A DNA stretch of 64,000 bases from Taxillus chinensis (Eukaryota; Streptophyta; Magnoliopsida; Santalales; Loranthaceae): assembly GCA_023512835.1 (NCBI GenBank), contig CM042085.1, positions 5,519,562 to 5,583,561 on the forward strand. Reading direction: 5' to 3'. Of this stretch, positions 12,236-26,560 are shown piece after piece. The notes under the pieces are model-generated. The model was not told the origin of the DNA. It saw nothing but the letters and a program-made list of their open reading frames with translations, and did no database searches. A program made the position numbers and the translations under genes. The first letter of the stretch is position 1, and each line of letters begins with the position of its first letter.

Positions 12236-13582
12236 CTCTGCGCAGAAATCCTCTGAATCGGAGACTCACGCGCCTCCACGCGTTGCCTTTCCTTCCCCTT
12301 CCCTTCCTCCGTCGTCGGTCGCCGCTGCGCAGCCTGAAAGTCAGGATAGGGAGAGGACGGGACACAGGGAGACAGGAAAAGAAAAGAAAGAAGAAGGAAA
12401 AAAAGCCCTAATTCTCTCTCCTTTGACAATTTGCACCTAACTTCAGCCCTTTAATTTTTTTTTTAAAAAATATATGGCCTTCGTATATTTGGCGGTGATT
12501 CATTATTTGAAAACAAAATAAGTGGCTCTCACGCGATTAAATCATATTCGGTCGGTACGCGGTAATGTTACTTGCGGTCATATTAAATTAGCTGATTATG
12601 TGGCACTACGTGAATTTAGTTGGATACGCACTTACCGTATAGATTTTTGATATTTCAATATTTTACTTATATTTATTTTAATAGCTAATTAAATATTTAT
12701 GTATTATCCGTAATGATTATATAATTTTATAGTCATCTTTGTACACAAATTTATATGAAAAAAAATAAAATAAAAAAAATATTTTTTTATTAATCTTTTG
12801 ATTGTTTTTAATTGAATTTAAATAAGAACCGATCATCATAAAATTTAATAGTCATGACAGATACTATATAAATATTAAATATAACAGGACGGGTTTTGAA
12901 ACAAATACTTCTAAAATAATATAATAAGAAAACAATCAATAGATTTAAAAGGTAACTAGATTTTATTCAAGAGGTAAGATATAGGGGGTATGATTTATTA
13001 ATTTAATCATAAAATTAAGAATAAAAAAAGGATAAACATAATTACTATGATAATAAAGATTTAAAGTAGTTGATTTTATTTAACAGTTGCCACAAAATTT
13101 ATTTTTCTTTCTCATTATGAAAATAAATAACTTCTAGTTAATAATTAGGATTCCTTAACGTTTTCTCTTAAAATACATGATGTATATCTCAAATTAACAA
13201 TTCCATATCTCTATGTGAATTTAATTAATTAAAAACTTATTTAAAACTTTGAATCCATTGTATAATCACACTAATTGCGGTAAAGTACCTCTAATCTTAC
13301 TCAATTAATGATATTTAACTATGGAATTTAAATTACAAATTTTCTGCTGGGTAATTCGATTGATCATATAAAAAGTTCACATATAGAATTTGTGTTCCTT
13401 TAATATAATTTTTTATTAAAATATGATGTATATGTGAAAAGTAAATGCTTTAATATATCAACATTTCAAAAAAAAAAAAACTTGTTAACCTGACAAATGT
13501 CCGCAAAGGATATGTATGATGTGTAAAAATATTTTGGTGTTTATTATTACTTTTAGAATATAAAATATTTTTAAAATCATAG

Positions 13583-13670
13583 TTTATCAAACACTCATTT
13601 ACTTATTTTTATAGTTTTTTTCTATATAACTAAAAACAAATTCTTTTAAACGTCAGACATTATCAAACTG
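13583..13670 (+). repeat. Dispersed repeat copy 1 (pair with 14523-14610)
   Basis: It shares the ordered blocks CAAACACTCA, ACTTATTTT, CTAAAAACAA and ATTATCAAAC with 14523-14610, in the same orientation. It resembles the end of a hAT-like non-autonomous element, but no complete element was delimited. Confidence 0.5.
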
Positions 13671-14522
13671 GCTCAATAGCTATCTTCTCTCTCCTCATAC
13701 CTTTTTATTGACCTTGCGTGATCCTCTCTTGACTTCCCAATGTATACTTATTTTATTTGTGAAACTCTTAATTTAGAACTCCTTGAAATGTAAGTCAATC
13801 AAGAATAGTTATTCTCCATATAAAAAGCTTCAAAATAGTCCAAAATGATATCACGTGACCGGCCGTTTCAAAAGCTCTATATATCAAAAAGATAAAACAA
13901 GTCTATACTCATTGGTAATTCTAACGTTGTGTTCAGTGGTTGCTCATGCTCTTTATGATATAATGACATTTTAACTTACAATTTAGTTGTTACTTATATT
14001 ATCTTGTATCTTATATTTTTTAAGTTTGATAAAACCTGAGTCAAATCAAGAGAAAAAGTTTTATCACTAAAGTAACCCTCAAAAATGTAAATGCATTAGT
14101 ATTCAAGTTTTTAAACTAAGCACCTATTGACATGCATCTAAAATTTGATCTTACCTAACTATATTATATTATTTCCTCTTACAAGTAATGATATTATTTA
14201 TATGGTTTTAACTTTTTATTGCACTTGAATAAATTTTAAAACCAACAATCCAATGAAATAGTTTTTTTAATACTCATACCTGCTCCCGGTCCATATATTT
14301 ATCTTGCCTTGTGTGTATTTCTCAACATTGTTCTAGATCACTCTTTTATCTCCCCGTTGTTATATTTGTACTTTGAATATTATTTTTGAGATATGCTTTT
14401 ACATATGAAAATAGCAAAATTCATTTGATAAACTAACAAAATACTTAACAAATGTTTATTTTTTATTATAAAAAAAGTATAAACATTATAGGAGTTACTT
14501 TTTAGAATTATTTTATTAGGTT

Positions 14523-14610
14523 GTAACAAACACTCACATACTTATTTTCACAACACATCTTTATAGCATAGCTAAAAACAACTTCTTTAAAAGTGCAACA
14601 TTATCAAACC
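14523..14610 (+). repeat. Dispersed repeat copy 2 (pair with 13583-13670)
   Basis: Direct-orientation partner of the segment about 940 bp upstream, with the same ordered blocks and scattered substitutions. Confidence 0.5.
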
Positions 14611-16403
14611 AAATCAAAATAACACTTGATTAAAATAATAGTTGTAATATTTTTTTCACAAAGTATTACCAAATATACATTTATTCCAAAACAAATTAGA
14701 TATGTTTATATAATTTTATATTAAGGTAATAAATAAATATATACAACTATAATTGAATAATATAAGTGCTAAATAAATATCCAATAACATATAATTTAAA
14801 AGGAAAATAATTATCAACAGTGCAAATGATAATAAATAGTATAACATGATATTTTGTCTTATCAATTTATCATCCATATACATATATTATAATAAATTGT
14901 ATTTATATATAATTTATGCGTCAAAATGAAAGAAAATAGATTAGAATAAATTCGTTTATATATTGTTTAATTTTTTTTAAATAAACTTAGATAAGAATTG
15001 TAGTATATTTATATCATATCTATACAGATAAAAATAAGAACCTTATATATTAACTATAAAACATTAACTTAATAACTTATTTTAATAAATTGTTAAAATA
15101 TTATTATATATCGTTAAACAATCAATATTTTACTCTCATTAATTTAACATAAATATTTATAAGAATAATTTTAAAAATATTAGTTAAAAAATACATATAT
15201 AAATTTGTTTGATTTTTGTCATGTTGTTTTTAGAAGTGATGGTTGATCGGTTTGAGTAGGTTATGTCATTTTATAAACTTAATTTTCGATTTTCAATCTA
15301 GTTGATGAAATTATTCAACTCACCCAAAATCAATTTATTCGATTTTCAATCAGTTAGTTTATCAGATTAAATCAGATTAATAGTTTTTTTCTTAACCTTA
15401 ATATTGTCAATTTCTTACCTTAAATTCACAATATCAACACAAATTAGAATACAAAATCTAATAACTAATCTTATTAAATTAAATTAAATAAATTATTATT
15501 ATCAAAAATATCTTTGGATTGAATTTAGGAAGCTCGAAACTGATGGGCTTTCATCTCCAATTCATAAAATTTTTTATCTTTCCTACCATATATCTGAGAA
15601 AATTATTCGTGCAAAAATATTCGTTAGTTAATTTGAACAAATTATACCATTTATTTAATCAATTTTTAGTTGAATTAACAAGCTATTCAACCTTCCTAAT
15701 TAAAAATCGAATTATTCAATTTTCAATCACATTATCGGATTAAATCAGATTGATAATTTTTTTTGCTTTTGTTTTCATAACAGGTGTTTAAAAGTTGTAT
15801 TGTCCTAATTTCATCTCTACCTTCAAATGAAGTAGTTTTTAATTCTTTGCTGTTGGAGTAAGCATGACTATGGATGTCTATTTGAAATTTCTGCTCTAGT
15901 TTTAAATTGTATGCTTTCTCCAAAGACATGTTCAAAGGGAGGGATGGCTGTTTCTATTTTGATTGGCCACCTATTGTTGTCATTCTTGCTGCAACCAACA
16001 CGCTAGTAAAGCCTGCAGTTGATTCTTTCCCCACTTTTTCTGTATTGAATAACAATAACTGAAGTCTAAAGCCAGACATCGAGTCCATTAATCCAATAAA
16101 TAAAAGCCAATGTATTTCAGTACCTCGGAATTGTTTGTGACACAATAACAAACGAGTCTCTCCAACTTCAACAAGTAAAAAAAAAAGTTAAAGAAAAAGA
16201 GGATAGACCCTGAAAAACACCCAAACAAAATATTTCGTTGCTATTTAGTTATCTGACTTATCTCGAGTCACAGGTTCAAGTCATATGATCCCTCTTTATT
16301 TATAAACTAAAATTAGTTCTCTTGAGGAATGGGAAAGGTAGCAACGCAGAGAGACCCAAAAAACTACTGGCTAAATTTTACAACTCAGACAGTAGCCAAA
16401 TTC

Positions 16404-19400
16404 TCACTTCACTTCCTCCTGCATATCCTCCTCGGTTTTCCATACAACGTCCTCCAAGCTCGTTGAAAGGTTCTTATAAAACTGTCAAACAAACAACAAA
16501 GAAAGAAAAAAAAAAAAAGAAGCAACATGAATCTAAAAATTGTTGTTTTCAGGAGCAACATGGCCACCAGTTGGCTCGGTGGATATATCAAGCTATTGAG
16601 GTGCTAGATTCAAGTTTCAAGATAACCAAATTTAGAAACTCTAGGTTGATCTATTAAAACTTTCTCTTCTTTTGTTTTGTTTCTATTGTTTGTCACTTGT
16701 TTTTGTCCTTTGCGGTGTGTATGTAATGTGTTAAGACACTGCCAGGAACCAAATGTAATCATATAACATGTTTAAGCCATCGCAAGCCTACCAGACTCAT
16801 TATGTAAACCCAGCCGAAGGACCTGTTAAGGTAGAAGGTTAAATGCAAACATTGACCATACCTTGGAACTAGAACCTAGTAGACACATGAACAAATCTTT
16901 ACAACATAATAAAACAAAATACCTTGTGAAATTCCAAGGTGTCTCCTTTTGCTTTTCGCACCTCAACCATATGAAGAGAAGGGGCCACTTGGAATACCTG
17001 AACGCAACATACAAGATTATGAACAATAAAAGGATATAAAAAAATGCTGCATGTCCTCCTGAAAAATAAACAAACAAGCCTTATATGCTCAATTTATACT
17101 CTCCGTATTGTGTACCTCCGTGGCAACATTAAGGTTTCCCTTCCTTCCAGATTTAATATTTTCAAGCCTCATCTGGAAAAGGGATACAATAAACAACAAT
17201 TTTGAAAATCATGACTTCAAAACTTAAATCTGGAAATCATGAAGGGACAATTCAATGAAGTCAGTTATGTATTTCATCCTACCTTGTAATTTTTCCTGTG
17301 AACATCAAAACCTAGAGGCTTTGCAGCTTCTTCAATCTTACTTACTATTTCACTGGCAGGGCATTTAGATGTGAACCTTGTTTCCCTTTTATATCCCTGT
17401 ACACAAAAGTCGTAGTTTGGAAAATCCAATATAAAGATATGAACATGTGCATGATTACACAAGAACATGCATGCACAGCTGTTCATGTTGAAAATGGAAA
17501 CTACTTTTTGACAGGCTTATGTGATTAGCAGTCCAGATAAAAATGTATCTCAAGACTGATGACTTAATTGTCCCACAGACCACTGCAAGGGCTGCATGAG
17601 CACGCTACACAATTCCTGATTCATTGTCAATCTGCAGCACGTGATATCTTACACAGGAATATCCTTAACCCCTCCCTCTTACTAAGACTAGGTAATGTTA
17701 TTGTAAATTATGGCCATATAAGCAGTGATTCCAAATCTTGAGGTCGATTTTTAATTCTATTTTTCTACCTAATTCTCAATTATTCTTATATACTCACATT
17801 TTATTTTATATTAGATTAATATAAAAATGATTTTATATTAAATAATAATGCTGAATATACTACAGTGTGATCACATGGGGTTGAGGTTCATTAAATTTGC
17901 CTAGATCGTATGATATGAAGAAGAAAATATATCCAAGGGGCATATTAGTGAGATTAGACATCAATTGCCTACAGTGTAATTATGTTGTAATCTTATTGGA
18001 ACACAGTTATACAAGATTATCTCATACTTGAGATCCCATCTCACATGTGGAGAGGCAAACAAACTGAAGCGTCAACAAAAACTTCCCTTCGGCAAATTTA
18101 CCACACAATAATATGAGAACCTGACCTAAAACCTCTTGGAACCAAAAATGTCATACACTGAATCAAAACAGTGCATGCAGCCAGTTACCTTTGGAGGCAT
18201 TACAGGCAGAAATTCTCAGATATTCTGTTATGACGGGTTACTTGAAAATAAGCAAAATTTTGAAACATCAAACCTTTTCAATGTCAAACAAATTTTCGAG
18301 GTTGAGCCCCTTCGACATAGAAATTAACTCAAATGCATTCATAGCTGTTGGCTGTTTTTCCACTCTCTCAGTCACGTGATGTTCCTATAAACAGTTCAAA
18401 AGTACATAGTTGCATGATTGCTTTTTGACAATGAGCCAACATCAATAAAATGTCATTCGTGAACATCGACTCACTTCGGAATCCTTGAAAACAGCTTCTA
18501 CATCATCCAAGTTTGCTACTTCTTTCTCTTCAAATACAGGAGGCCTAAAACCTTTTTTAAACCATTCATCTACCAATATTTCAGGAATACTGATACGCTG
18601 CCACAGGATATAAAAAACCAGAATGTTAACAGTCAAGCAAAAGTGATCAATCAGCTCTACAGAAAACAGTAATTGAAGAAACAAAAAAAAATCATCAAAT
18701 AAAGATATGTTAAACGTGCATGAAACACTCATTAATCTAAAATATGCACATACGTTTTCTTAAGGTCCCATTATGTGTAATCTTCAATTGTAGGTAAATT
18801 TTGCCAGGCAATGCTTTTGGGGTGCATAAACAATAACAGACATCTGCTTTACCTCCACAAAAATGTCAGAGTGCACAAAAACAATCACTCATGAAATAGC
18901 TATTCACAAGTAAATTATACGATTCACTTGTCACAAGGGCCTGAATTGGTTGTGGAAGAAGTTATTTAGCCCAGACGAAGTTTAATTTAATTACTTGCTA
19001 AATTGAAACTTTATGTATTCACAATAATATACAATCGTTGTTGTATTTTCCATAATCATTACTGGCAAACAGATGGAATACCAAGCTGTAGATTGATAAC
19101 AACTTTTTAACTATAATTGCACAACCATTAGCTACATAATACAAGCTTTCCACCATCATAACTATAATTAATTTACAAAATCAAATTGTTGAAACTAATC
19201 ATAGCTACAATACAATAGAACTATTTATTGTATTCCTCACATACACATGGGCAAGATATGTACATAAATATGCAAATACGTTTCAAACATTTGATTGAAA
19301 AACTTATTAATGTAACGGGAAGGTGAATATACTGTTGGACAGCATACTGCTTAATATCAAAACAAATAATATCAAATCAATCACCATGATGATATAGTTT

Positions 19401-21114
19401 TGTTGTTGGACAGTATTTATGTTATCCATTTAATATAATAACAAGCAAAAAATTTATAATTTTGAAAAAATAATGGATCCAGAGAAATGTATATGGCAAT
19501 GAATAAATATTTTTTGGTCCTTCTAGTTAATTGTCCTTTTGCATAGACAATAAATTGAGTCCCCCAAAGCTTCAGAAGACTTCTTTCAAACACAAAACAA
19601 AATAATAATTTAGAAAAAAAACAAAGACAAAAAACTTGCATACAACCTAATGACCCTAGGTTTGGAGAGGCTTCTGTCTCAGGCCCCTAGTGCTGAAGTT
19701 CCAATAAAGCAATCTTACGAATTTTCCAAAGCCCCTCTTGTAAAATTATTGATCATCAGTAAAATAATATTAGATGCCATTGCTAGAAATACACTATCAC
19801 CGCTACATAATGAAGAACCCTAGCACTGAAACAAGGCCTAATTACATGAGAACACAACTGACCAATGTTTAATTATATTAGATGCCTAATTACAAATGTT
19901 GAAAGGCACTAAATACATTACTATAAGAAAATCTTGACAGTAAAAATGGTTTAAGTTTTATATATGTGTGGGTATAGCAAAGAATCATAATTTGAATAAA
20001 AGCTTCACCCATTCACCTACAAAAGAATTTCGAAAAATGAAGAGAACAATTACATGTGAGGAAAATGAGGGGCGGAAGAAACTTACAGTCATAGGATTGG
20101 GATCCAAGATTTGAGTCATCAACTTCCTCGCACCAAAAGAAAGCCATGGGGGGAAAGTAAATTCAGCAGCTGAAATCTGCAAGCAGATATAGTGAAACTA
20201 ATAAACAGAAGAACATGAATAACAAGAGATGTTTCTATGAAATCACAATTTTTTAATTAAAAAAAACTCACTTTTTTGTACAGGTTCATAAGATTAGAAT
20301 CATCAAAAGGCAAGTAACCTGCAAGCAATACGAAGAGAATGACACCACAAGACCACACATCTGCTGTTGTCCCATCGTAACCTTTATCATTCAGGACCTA
20401 GAAAGCAAGCAAAGTTACAAAATCAAACAGAATTACATCAAACAAAATAAGCATTACAAGAAAAGCATCTGAGCACACCTCAGGAGCTACATAGTTGGGA
20501 GTACCACAGGTAGTGTGAAGCAAACCATCGTCCTATCACATTAAGGATAAAGTTATTATCAAAACTACAACCCCTTTAGGCTCATAGACACTGGAAATGA
20601 TATGACTGTAAGGGTCAGCCATTGTTATAAACATATCATGTCCAAGTGCTTTAAGAACGTTTTGAAATGTACTGAAAACCTAATCTTTTAAAGTAAGATA
20701 ATCAGGCTTTACCATACTCAAAGTGCCCATTCAGTTGAGAAGAGTCAGATCATATGTAAGTGGCTTGCAATGAAACAATTAAAGAAGCATGACATAGCAA
20801 TACAGAAAGAAGCATCTTCAGACAAAGAATTGCTTGCGACTTTTAAAATGGAAAGTCAGTCTTATTTGAGGAAACTGTCATACATAAAAAGAATCCTATT
20901 GTATCCTCAATCTTTTCACAATTAAACTGTTCTTCAGAACTAAATTTGATTTTTTTCATCAAACTCTAAGCCACCCTCTCCACACCAAAGCATGGAAATT
21001 GGCTAAATGCTCACTTTGTAGCCCAGAAATGCTTGCTTCTTGCATGCAATAAATAAATCAATTATAGAGCATCCTGTTTTCAATGGAGTTGTAAATTTCT
21101 TGGAGCATCAGTTT

Positions 21115-21145
<31 letters not shown>

Positions 21146-23402
21146 GGTGGAGTTGAGCATTGAGAATTTGTCATTATTTAATGGTAATAAAGGAGATCAT
21201 TCATAAAAATAAATAACTGCAATGAGAGTATGATACCATCTTCATCAAGCTTAAATAATAAATAACCTCAAAACTGGGTATGAGATTATTGATAACTAAA
21301 TCACAATGATATGACTTCCTTCTAGTTGTGTTACCAGAACCACTGCATTTAAGACAGACAGCGCCATTTTTAACTGTTAGAAAATGAATGTAAAGTGAAA
21401 TGGGGCTGGGCACAGAATCAAATTTCTTCGTAGTTACCTTGACTTGTTGGGAAAATGCACTCAATCCAAAATCAGAAACTTTTAAGTTTCCATCTGCATC
21501 CAAAAGCAGGTTTTCTGGCTGAAAAAACAAACAAACAAACAAACAAAAGAAAGGAAGAATGAAATCAAATACCGAAGAAATGAAGCTTTGATGTGATTAA
21601 ATGTGATTAAGATATCAAAGTTAACTATTAACAACTTCAAAAAACACACAAAAAAAACAGGATACCTTAAGGTCCCTGTGATAAACTCCCCTGCTGTGGC
21701 AATAATCAACAGCATTAATGAGCTGCTGAAAATACTTGCGTGCTTCATCCTCTCGCATTCGCCCATTATTTACCTATGAGACCAACATATACTCCAAAGC
21801 TACACATTCATGGCATTACATTATCCTAAAAAATATAGCTCCCATAAACTACGATTGCTTCTAAGTTGCATTCAAAGTCTACAGTACAGACTAGAGGTCC
21901 AAAGCAACTGTAAAGAAACAGTTTTGTGTCCAAGAATAAGGCAGAAACAGCAACAAAAATTGTAAATCTTTTCTTTCAAAGAAAAATATTTTATCCATCA
22001 TTTATGTAAAGAAAATGCCTACTTAAAGTAGGGGTGGAAATTTCAGAGAGTTTACTCACAATTTTGTCAAACAGCTCCCCCCCTTTAACATACTCCAGAA
22101 CAATATATATCTTTGTCTTGCTGCCCATGACCTGGAAAAGTACAACACTATCAAACAAAATGACAAACTATACCTATTTATTTGGATATGTTTGAAGCTT
22201 TGGCTCATATGTCCTATGCGAGTAAAGAACATAACACACGTGTGCTTAACATCTGAACTTATGACACTAAACCAATGTAAGAACTATAATATAATTTGGA
22301 ACAAAATTTATACATATTGCATTTTGCAGGTTAGCACAATTTGGAGAAACAAGTCAAATAATTCAAAACAAAGAATCCTAATATAGATTCAATCTTGATC
22401 AACTTCATATGATTGTGATTGCTAAATATAACAACAAATGTTTCAGGAAAGTATGCTTGAGAGCTTGCAAAAACAAGGTTGCCCTATACAGGATATACAC
22501 CAACAAAAAAATGACACGAAAAGATGTTAGGGAGGCAATTAAATAAATATACACAGTAACTGCTGCATCATAGAGGTAGTTTATAATGCCAAGGAAAAAT
22601 GAAAGAAGATAATATCACCCAAACACAAAATACACAAACATGAACAATGGACAGAGAGAGAGACCTCATATAAGCGAACAACATTTGGATGGTTTATTAG
22701 CTTCATCGTTGCTATTTCCCGCCTAATCTGCAAGGGTAGACAGATAGATGTCTAAGAGACCTGTTGAAAATTGCCTTCAAAGTGACTCTGAATAATGGAA
22801 AATTAAGAATAATTGAGCTAATTTTTCCTTCTAGAAATGAGCATCCGTGGTTCCCAGAGAGTACCTAGGTGGTGACTAATATGCCTAGTCCAATTCATGG
22901 TTATAGTATTCGTGTGAAATAAGTGGATTATAAATGTTATAAAGTTTCTAGAACCACCTAGATGCTAGAGGACACTGTTACTGCCTGGAAAATTCTGGAA
23001 TCTTGAGCAAAAGTGCTCACAATTCTTTTAAATCTCATATTACAACAATCTTTCAAGGAAGACATTTAAAGTCGGCCAACTATAAATACTGCAATAGTAT
23101 CAAGATGTTATAACAAACAAAATGTAACCATAACTAAGAGGGAATTTTTATTTCAAAAATAACTTTCCAAACGTTTAAGACTCAGGACGAAAATTATAAA
23201 TGGCAGATAAAGATACACTTTTAATAACCTGATCAGCCATCTTGTGTTTGAGAACTTTCTCTTTGTCAAGAATCTTTAGTGCTACATGTTCCTTAGTCTC
23301 TGAATTCTTCGCGAACTTCACCTTTGCGAATGTTCCTTCGCCAATTGTCCTTCCAACTTCATATTTACCCACTTGACGCTTGATTGTTTTTTGAGGATTC
23401 AT
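16404..23402 (-). CDS. CIPK3: CBL-interacting protein kinase 3 (SnRK3 family)
   Basis: Ser/Thr kinase activated by calcineurin-B-like calcium sensors; in Arabidopsis the CIPK3 clade works in ABA, cold and ion signalling. Minus-strand coding exons: 23402-23229, 22727-22665, 22131-22060, 21773-21666, 21518-21438, 20532-20479, 20397-20272, 20176-20087, 18597-18475, 18384-18274, 17396-17283, 17172-17116, 16997-16923 and 16481-16404, giving 441 aa. Seen: glycine loop IGEGTFAKV at 20-28; catalytic Lys43; YHRDLKPEN with HRD at 135-137; DFG at 155-157; activation loop to APE at 184; the CBL-binding NAF motif ([19 protein letters not shown]) at 312-330; and a phosphatase-interaction region ending [19 protein letters not shown]. 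The N-terminus and the linker match what I recall of Arabidopsis CIPK3 more closely than CIPK9, 23, 8 or 24. All 14 exons are multiples of three. Upstream exon(s) of the 5' UTR probably lie near 24.7-24.95 kb. Confidence 0.95.
21113..21147. repeat. (GT)n followed by a 19-base G run
   Basis: Lies in the intron between CIPK3 exons 5 and 6. On the + strand it is G-rich and could form quadruplex DNA; the CIPK3 transcript would carry the C-rich strand. Confidence 0.9.
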
Positions 23403-23419
23403 ATTTTATTTGTTCACAA

Positions 23420-25290
23420 ATAAGACTTCTTCCAGTTGCAATGTTTGACACTTTTAGCAATTCCTTCAAATGCATAATACAGTATAAATCCCATGTCAAA
23501 AGCTCTGACCATATAATTGTAAAAGGTGCAGGACAAAGAGTTATGAACTAAACTAAAAGTTCCACGAAAATGGAAGGCGCTAAACACAGTTATAATACTA
23601 AAATGCCTTTCGTGGGTTATGAGAAACACGAAAAGTATGTTTCAAAAAACAGAAATAAATAAATGACATTAAAATTACATCCCAACAAACTCGGCATTTA
23701 CTAAAGTGGGATTTATTATAGAAACTGAACAACCAATTAAATAGAATAAAAACCAACAAATTCTTAAAACTTTGACAACCATTTTGAACTCCAATCAAAA
23801 TGTTGATAATCAACAGGAGCGCATCGCTTAAACATGGGAGGACCCGGACCCGCATGAGGTTGATTACAGAGAGAGTAACAACACGAGAAAATATCTCTTG
23901 CAAGATACACACCAAACAAACTCAACAGCTACTGAAGTGGCAGTTATTATAACAACTGAAAAAGTAATTACCTAAGAATAAAACCTGCAAAATTCTAAAC
24001 TCTTCGACAATAATTTTGAACCCCAATGGAAATGTCGATAATCAACGAGGACACAGTTTAAATATGGGAAAACACACAAAGTTGCATATGGAGAGAGCAA
24101 CAACTCTAGAAAATAGCTCATGCAAAATACATTAAGCGCGAAAATGCCCCACCAACTAATTAAAATTACATCTGAACAAACCCGCGATCTTCTAAAATGG
24201 GACTTATTATGACAACTGAACGAGCAAATAAATAAGAATACAACGTAAAAATTCTACACTTCGGCAATCATTTCGAACCCCTATCAAAATACCTCATCCA
24301 AAATACACTAAACACAAAAATACCCCACCAACTAATTATATCAAAGCTTATGAACTTACAGACCCCGAATTGAATAGTGCACAATAGTAGCCCCAGAAAT
24401 CCGAAGAACTTCAAATAGGCTCCAAGCCAAAAAAAAAAAAAAAACACTGAATGAACCTGATGTGGAACCTACCAACGTTGAGGGAAAAAAAAACAGCAAA
24501 TTACAAGCTCTAAGCCTCTACCCTTGGACTTTGTGGCTTCATGAAAGCATGAAACACACCAAACAAGTAGCGTCGGAGCAAGTAATGGGCGTGAGTGACG
24601 TGTTGATTTAATAAATCTCAGAGCAGTAACTTACAGTACGGAACAAAAAAGATCAATTATTAAATTAAAAACAGGAAACCCAAAAAAAAAAAAAAAAACA
24701 CCCAAACAAACGGACATAATAAATTGCTTACAAAATTTGATGGAGACAGTAGACCACAAGCCGCGACAGGGGGATTAATGCATGCCGTGTTAGTTGGGTC
24801 GCCTAGCCTCGGAAATTTGATCGCCCCGGAGAGGTGAAATCGAAATCAAAACGAAACCAGAGACGGGGACGACAATGCGTAGCAGCCTAGCAGGAGAGTG
24901 ACGATAACAGGAGTCGTAGGAGGAGGGGAAGAAGCGAGGAAGAGAGGCCTGGGCCACGTGCAGCTTTCGTGGAGCCATCCCGTTTCTGCGTGTGTCGCCG
25001 CTACAGGCCGAAGGCTCCTACGCGGCCCCTACCGAATTTGCTCCCCCACCTGCGTGTGGCGCGAGACAGGCGTACGAGAAACCAAGTCCATACGTACAAA
25101 TGAATCACAGTCACGCTGTTGTGTTTTTCTTTTTCCATCATAAAATAAAGACACAGCGACAGGTGATGGAGGGTCCCACCCGAAAAACAACAACGCTAGA
25201 TTCGATATCCACCGATCAAATCACTGCCCTCTTTGCCCCAGCCTCCACCTCAACGGTTGGCCTTAAACTTTCGATTTTAAATGTAATCTG
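23420..25290. promoter_or_regulatory. CIPK3 upstream region and probable 5' UTR
   Basis: Between the CIPK3 ATG and about 24.7 kb the sequence is AT-rich and looks like a 5' UTR intron. A GC-richer patch at about 24750-25110 is the best candidate for first exon and core promoter. No transcription start can be fixed. Short frames here show no known protein similarity. Confidence 0.45.
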
Positions 25291-25524
25291 AACGCTGCTT
25301 CTTTCATTTTCTTAAGCACCGTTGATTTGGATTGTTACGCGGCTACTAATTGTTTTTAGTGGCTACTGTGATCGCTATATAATGCGGTTCACTGTGGACC
25401 TGAGGTGCTTTAGGCCTTTGGTCCAAGGCGCTTATCATTTCCTGGGCGGCCGGTTGACATGATTGGTACTTATGAGCGTGGTTGGTAGGCAGGATTGGCA
25501 ACACAATTATATATATATATATAT

Positions 25525-26560
25525 ATATAATTTTGTTAAAATAAAAACATAAAATCATATTATTTTTGTAAAATTTAATTTATAATTAACAGATTAAAAT
25601 TTTGTTTAATTATATTTATGAGCAATAAATTATTATAATATAATAGAGTTATAATTAAATGAAAGTATAATAAAAACCTTAAATACTTAACTTTTAATAT
25701 AATTAAAACCATTAAATAGTTAACGGAGCTATAGCTACAATTAACAGTTCATATTAAAAATTCTTATGATAAGAAATTATTCTTCCGTGTTGATGTAGCA
25801 TGACTATATATACTAGTATTTCATTAACTAAGAGCACTAGTAGTAGACTTGCTAAAATTTTCAATAAATTTATTTATATTAAATAATATTAGCCACAGGT
25901 TATACTCGAAATTTATATTTTACCTATAAATTTTATTAAAATTTTAAACTTTAAAGTACATGGTAGCTAAATTTAATTTAGCCAGTTACTCCCTTGAAGC
26001 TTGTAATTTTAATAATATTTATAGCTAAAGTATATATAATTTTGTTAAAATAAAAACATAAAATTATATTATTTTTGTGAAATTTAATTTAAATTTATAA
26101 TTAACCGTTTAGATTAAAATTTTATTTAATTGTAGTTCCGAACAGTATAATAAAACTATAGTTAAATGAAAGTATAATAAAAATCGTTAAGTAGCTATGA
26201 AACCGTTAAATACTGAACTTTTAATCTAATTAGAACCATTAAATAGTTAACGGTGTAGGTAAAGCTACAAATTAACAATTCATATTAAAAATTTTCATGA
26301 TAAGAAATTATTTTTACGTTTTTTATGTAACATGACTATATATATATATTAGTATTTCATTAACTAAGAGCATTAGTAGTTGACTAGCTAAAAATTTCAA
26401 TAAATTTATTTATATTGAATAATATTAGCCACAGATTATACTCGAAAATTATATCCTGGCTATAAATTTTATTAAAATTAACTAGCTACTACCTTAAACT
26501 TGTAATTTTAATAATATTTGTAGCTAAAATATATATATATCAAGTATAATTTATGGCTAA
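25525..26560. repeat. Tandem duplication of an about 510-535-bp segment
   Basis: The block beginning TTTTGTTAAAATAAAAACAT occurs at 25531 and again at 26040. Later landmarks such as TCATTAACTAAGAGCA recur with an offset of about 509-536 bases. The copies differ by substitutions and small indels. The duplicated unit includes the left part of the MITE that is complete only in the second copy (26366-26616). Confidence 0.8.

Larger units (their letters stand above)
12440..16150. other. AT-rich intergenic region
   Basis: No gene is recognised. It is very AT-rich sequence with short scattered frames. It contains a related pair of roughly 90-bp segments (13583-13670 and 14523-14610, listed separately) and low-complexity tracts. 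The segment just below 16404 is probably the CIPK3 3' UTR. Confidence 0.6.

Noticed and set aside
12162..12440. 92-codon and 73-codon + frames, and a minus frame, at the 5' end of the unknown-function gene
   Set aside because: Shadows of exon 1 and its leader; they do not fit the splice phases.
16322..16657. 111-codon + frame
   Set aside because: Overlaps the last CIPK3 exon on the other strand and a poly(A) run in its last intron.
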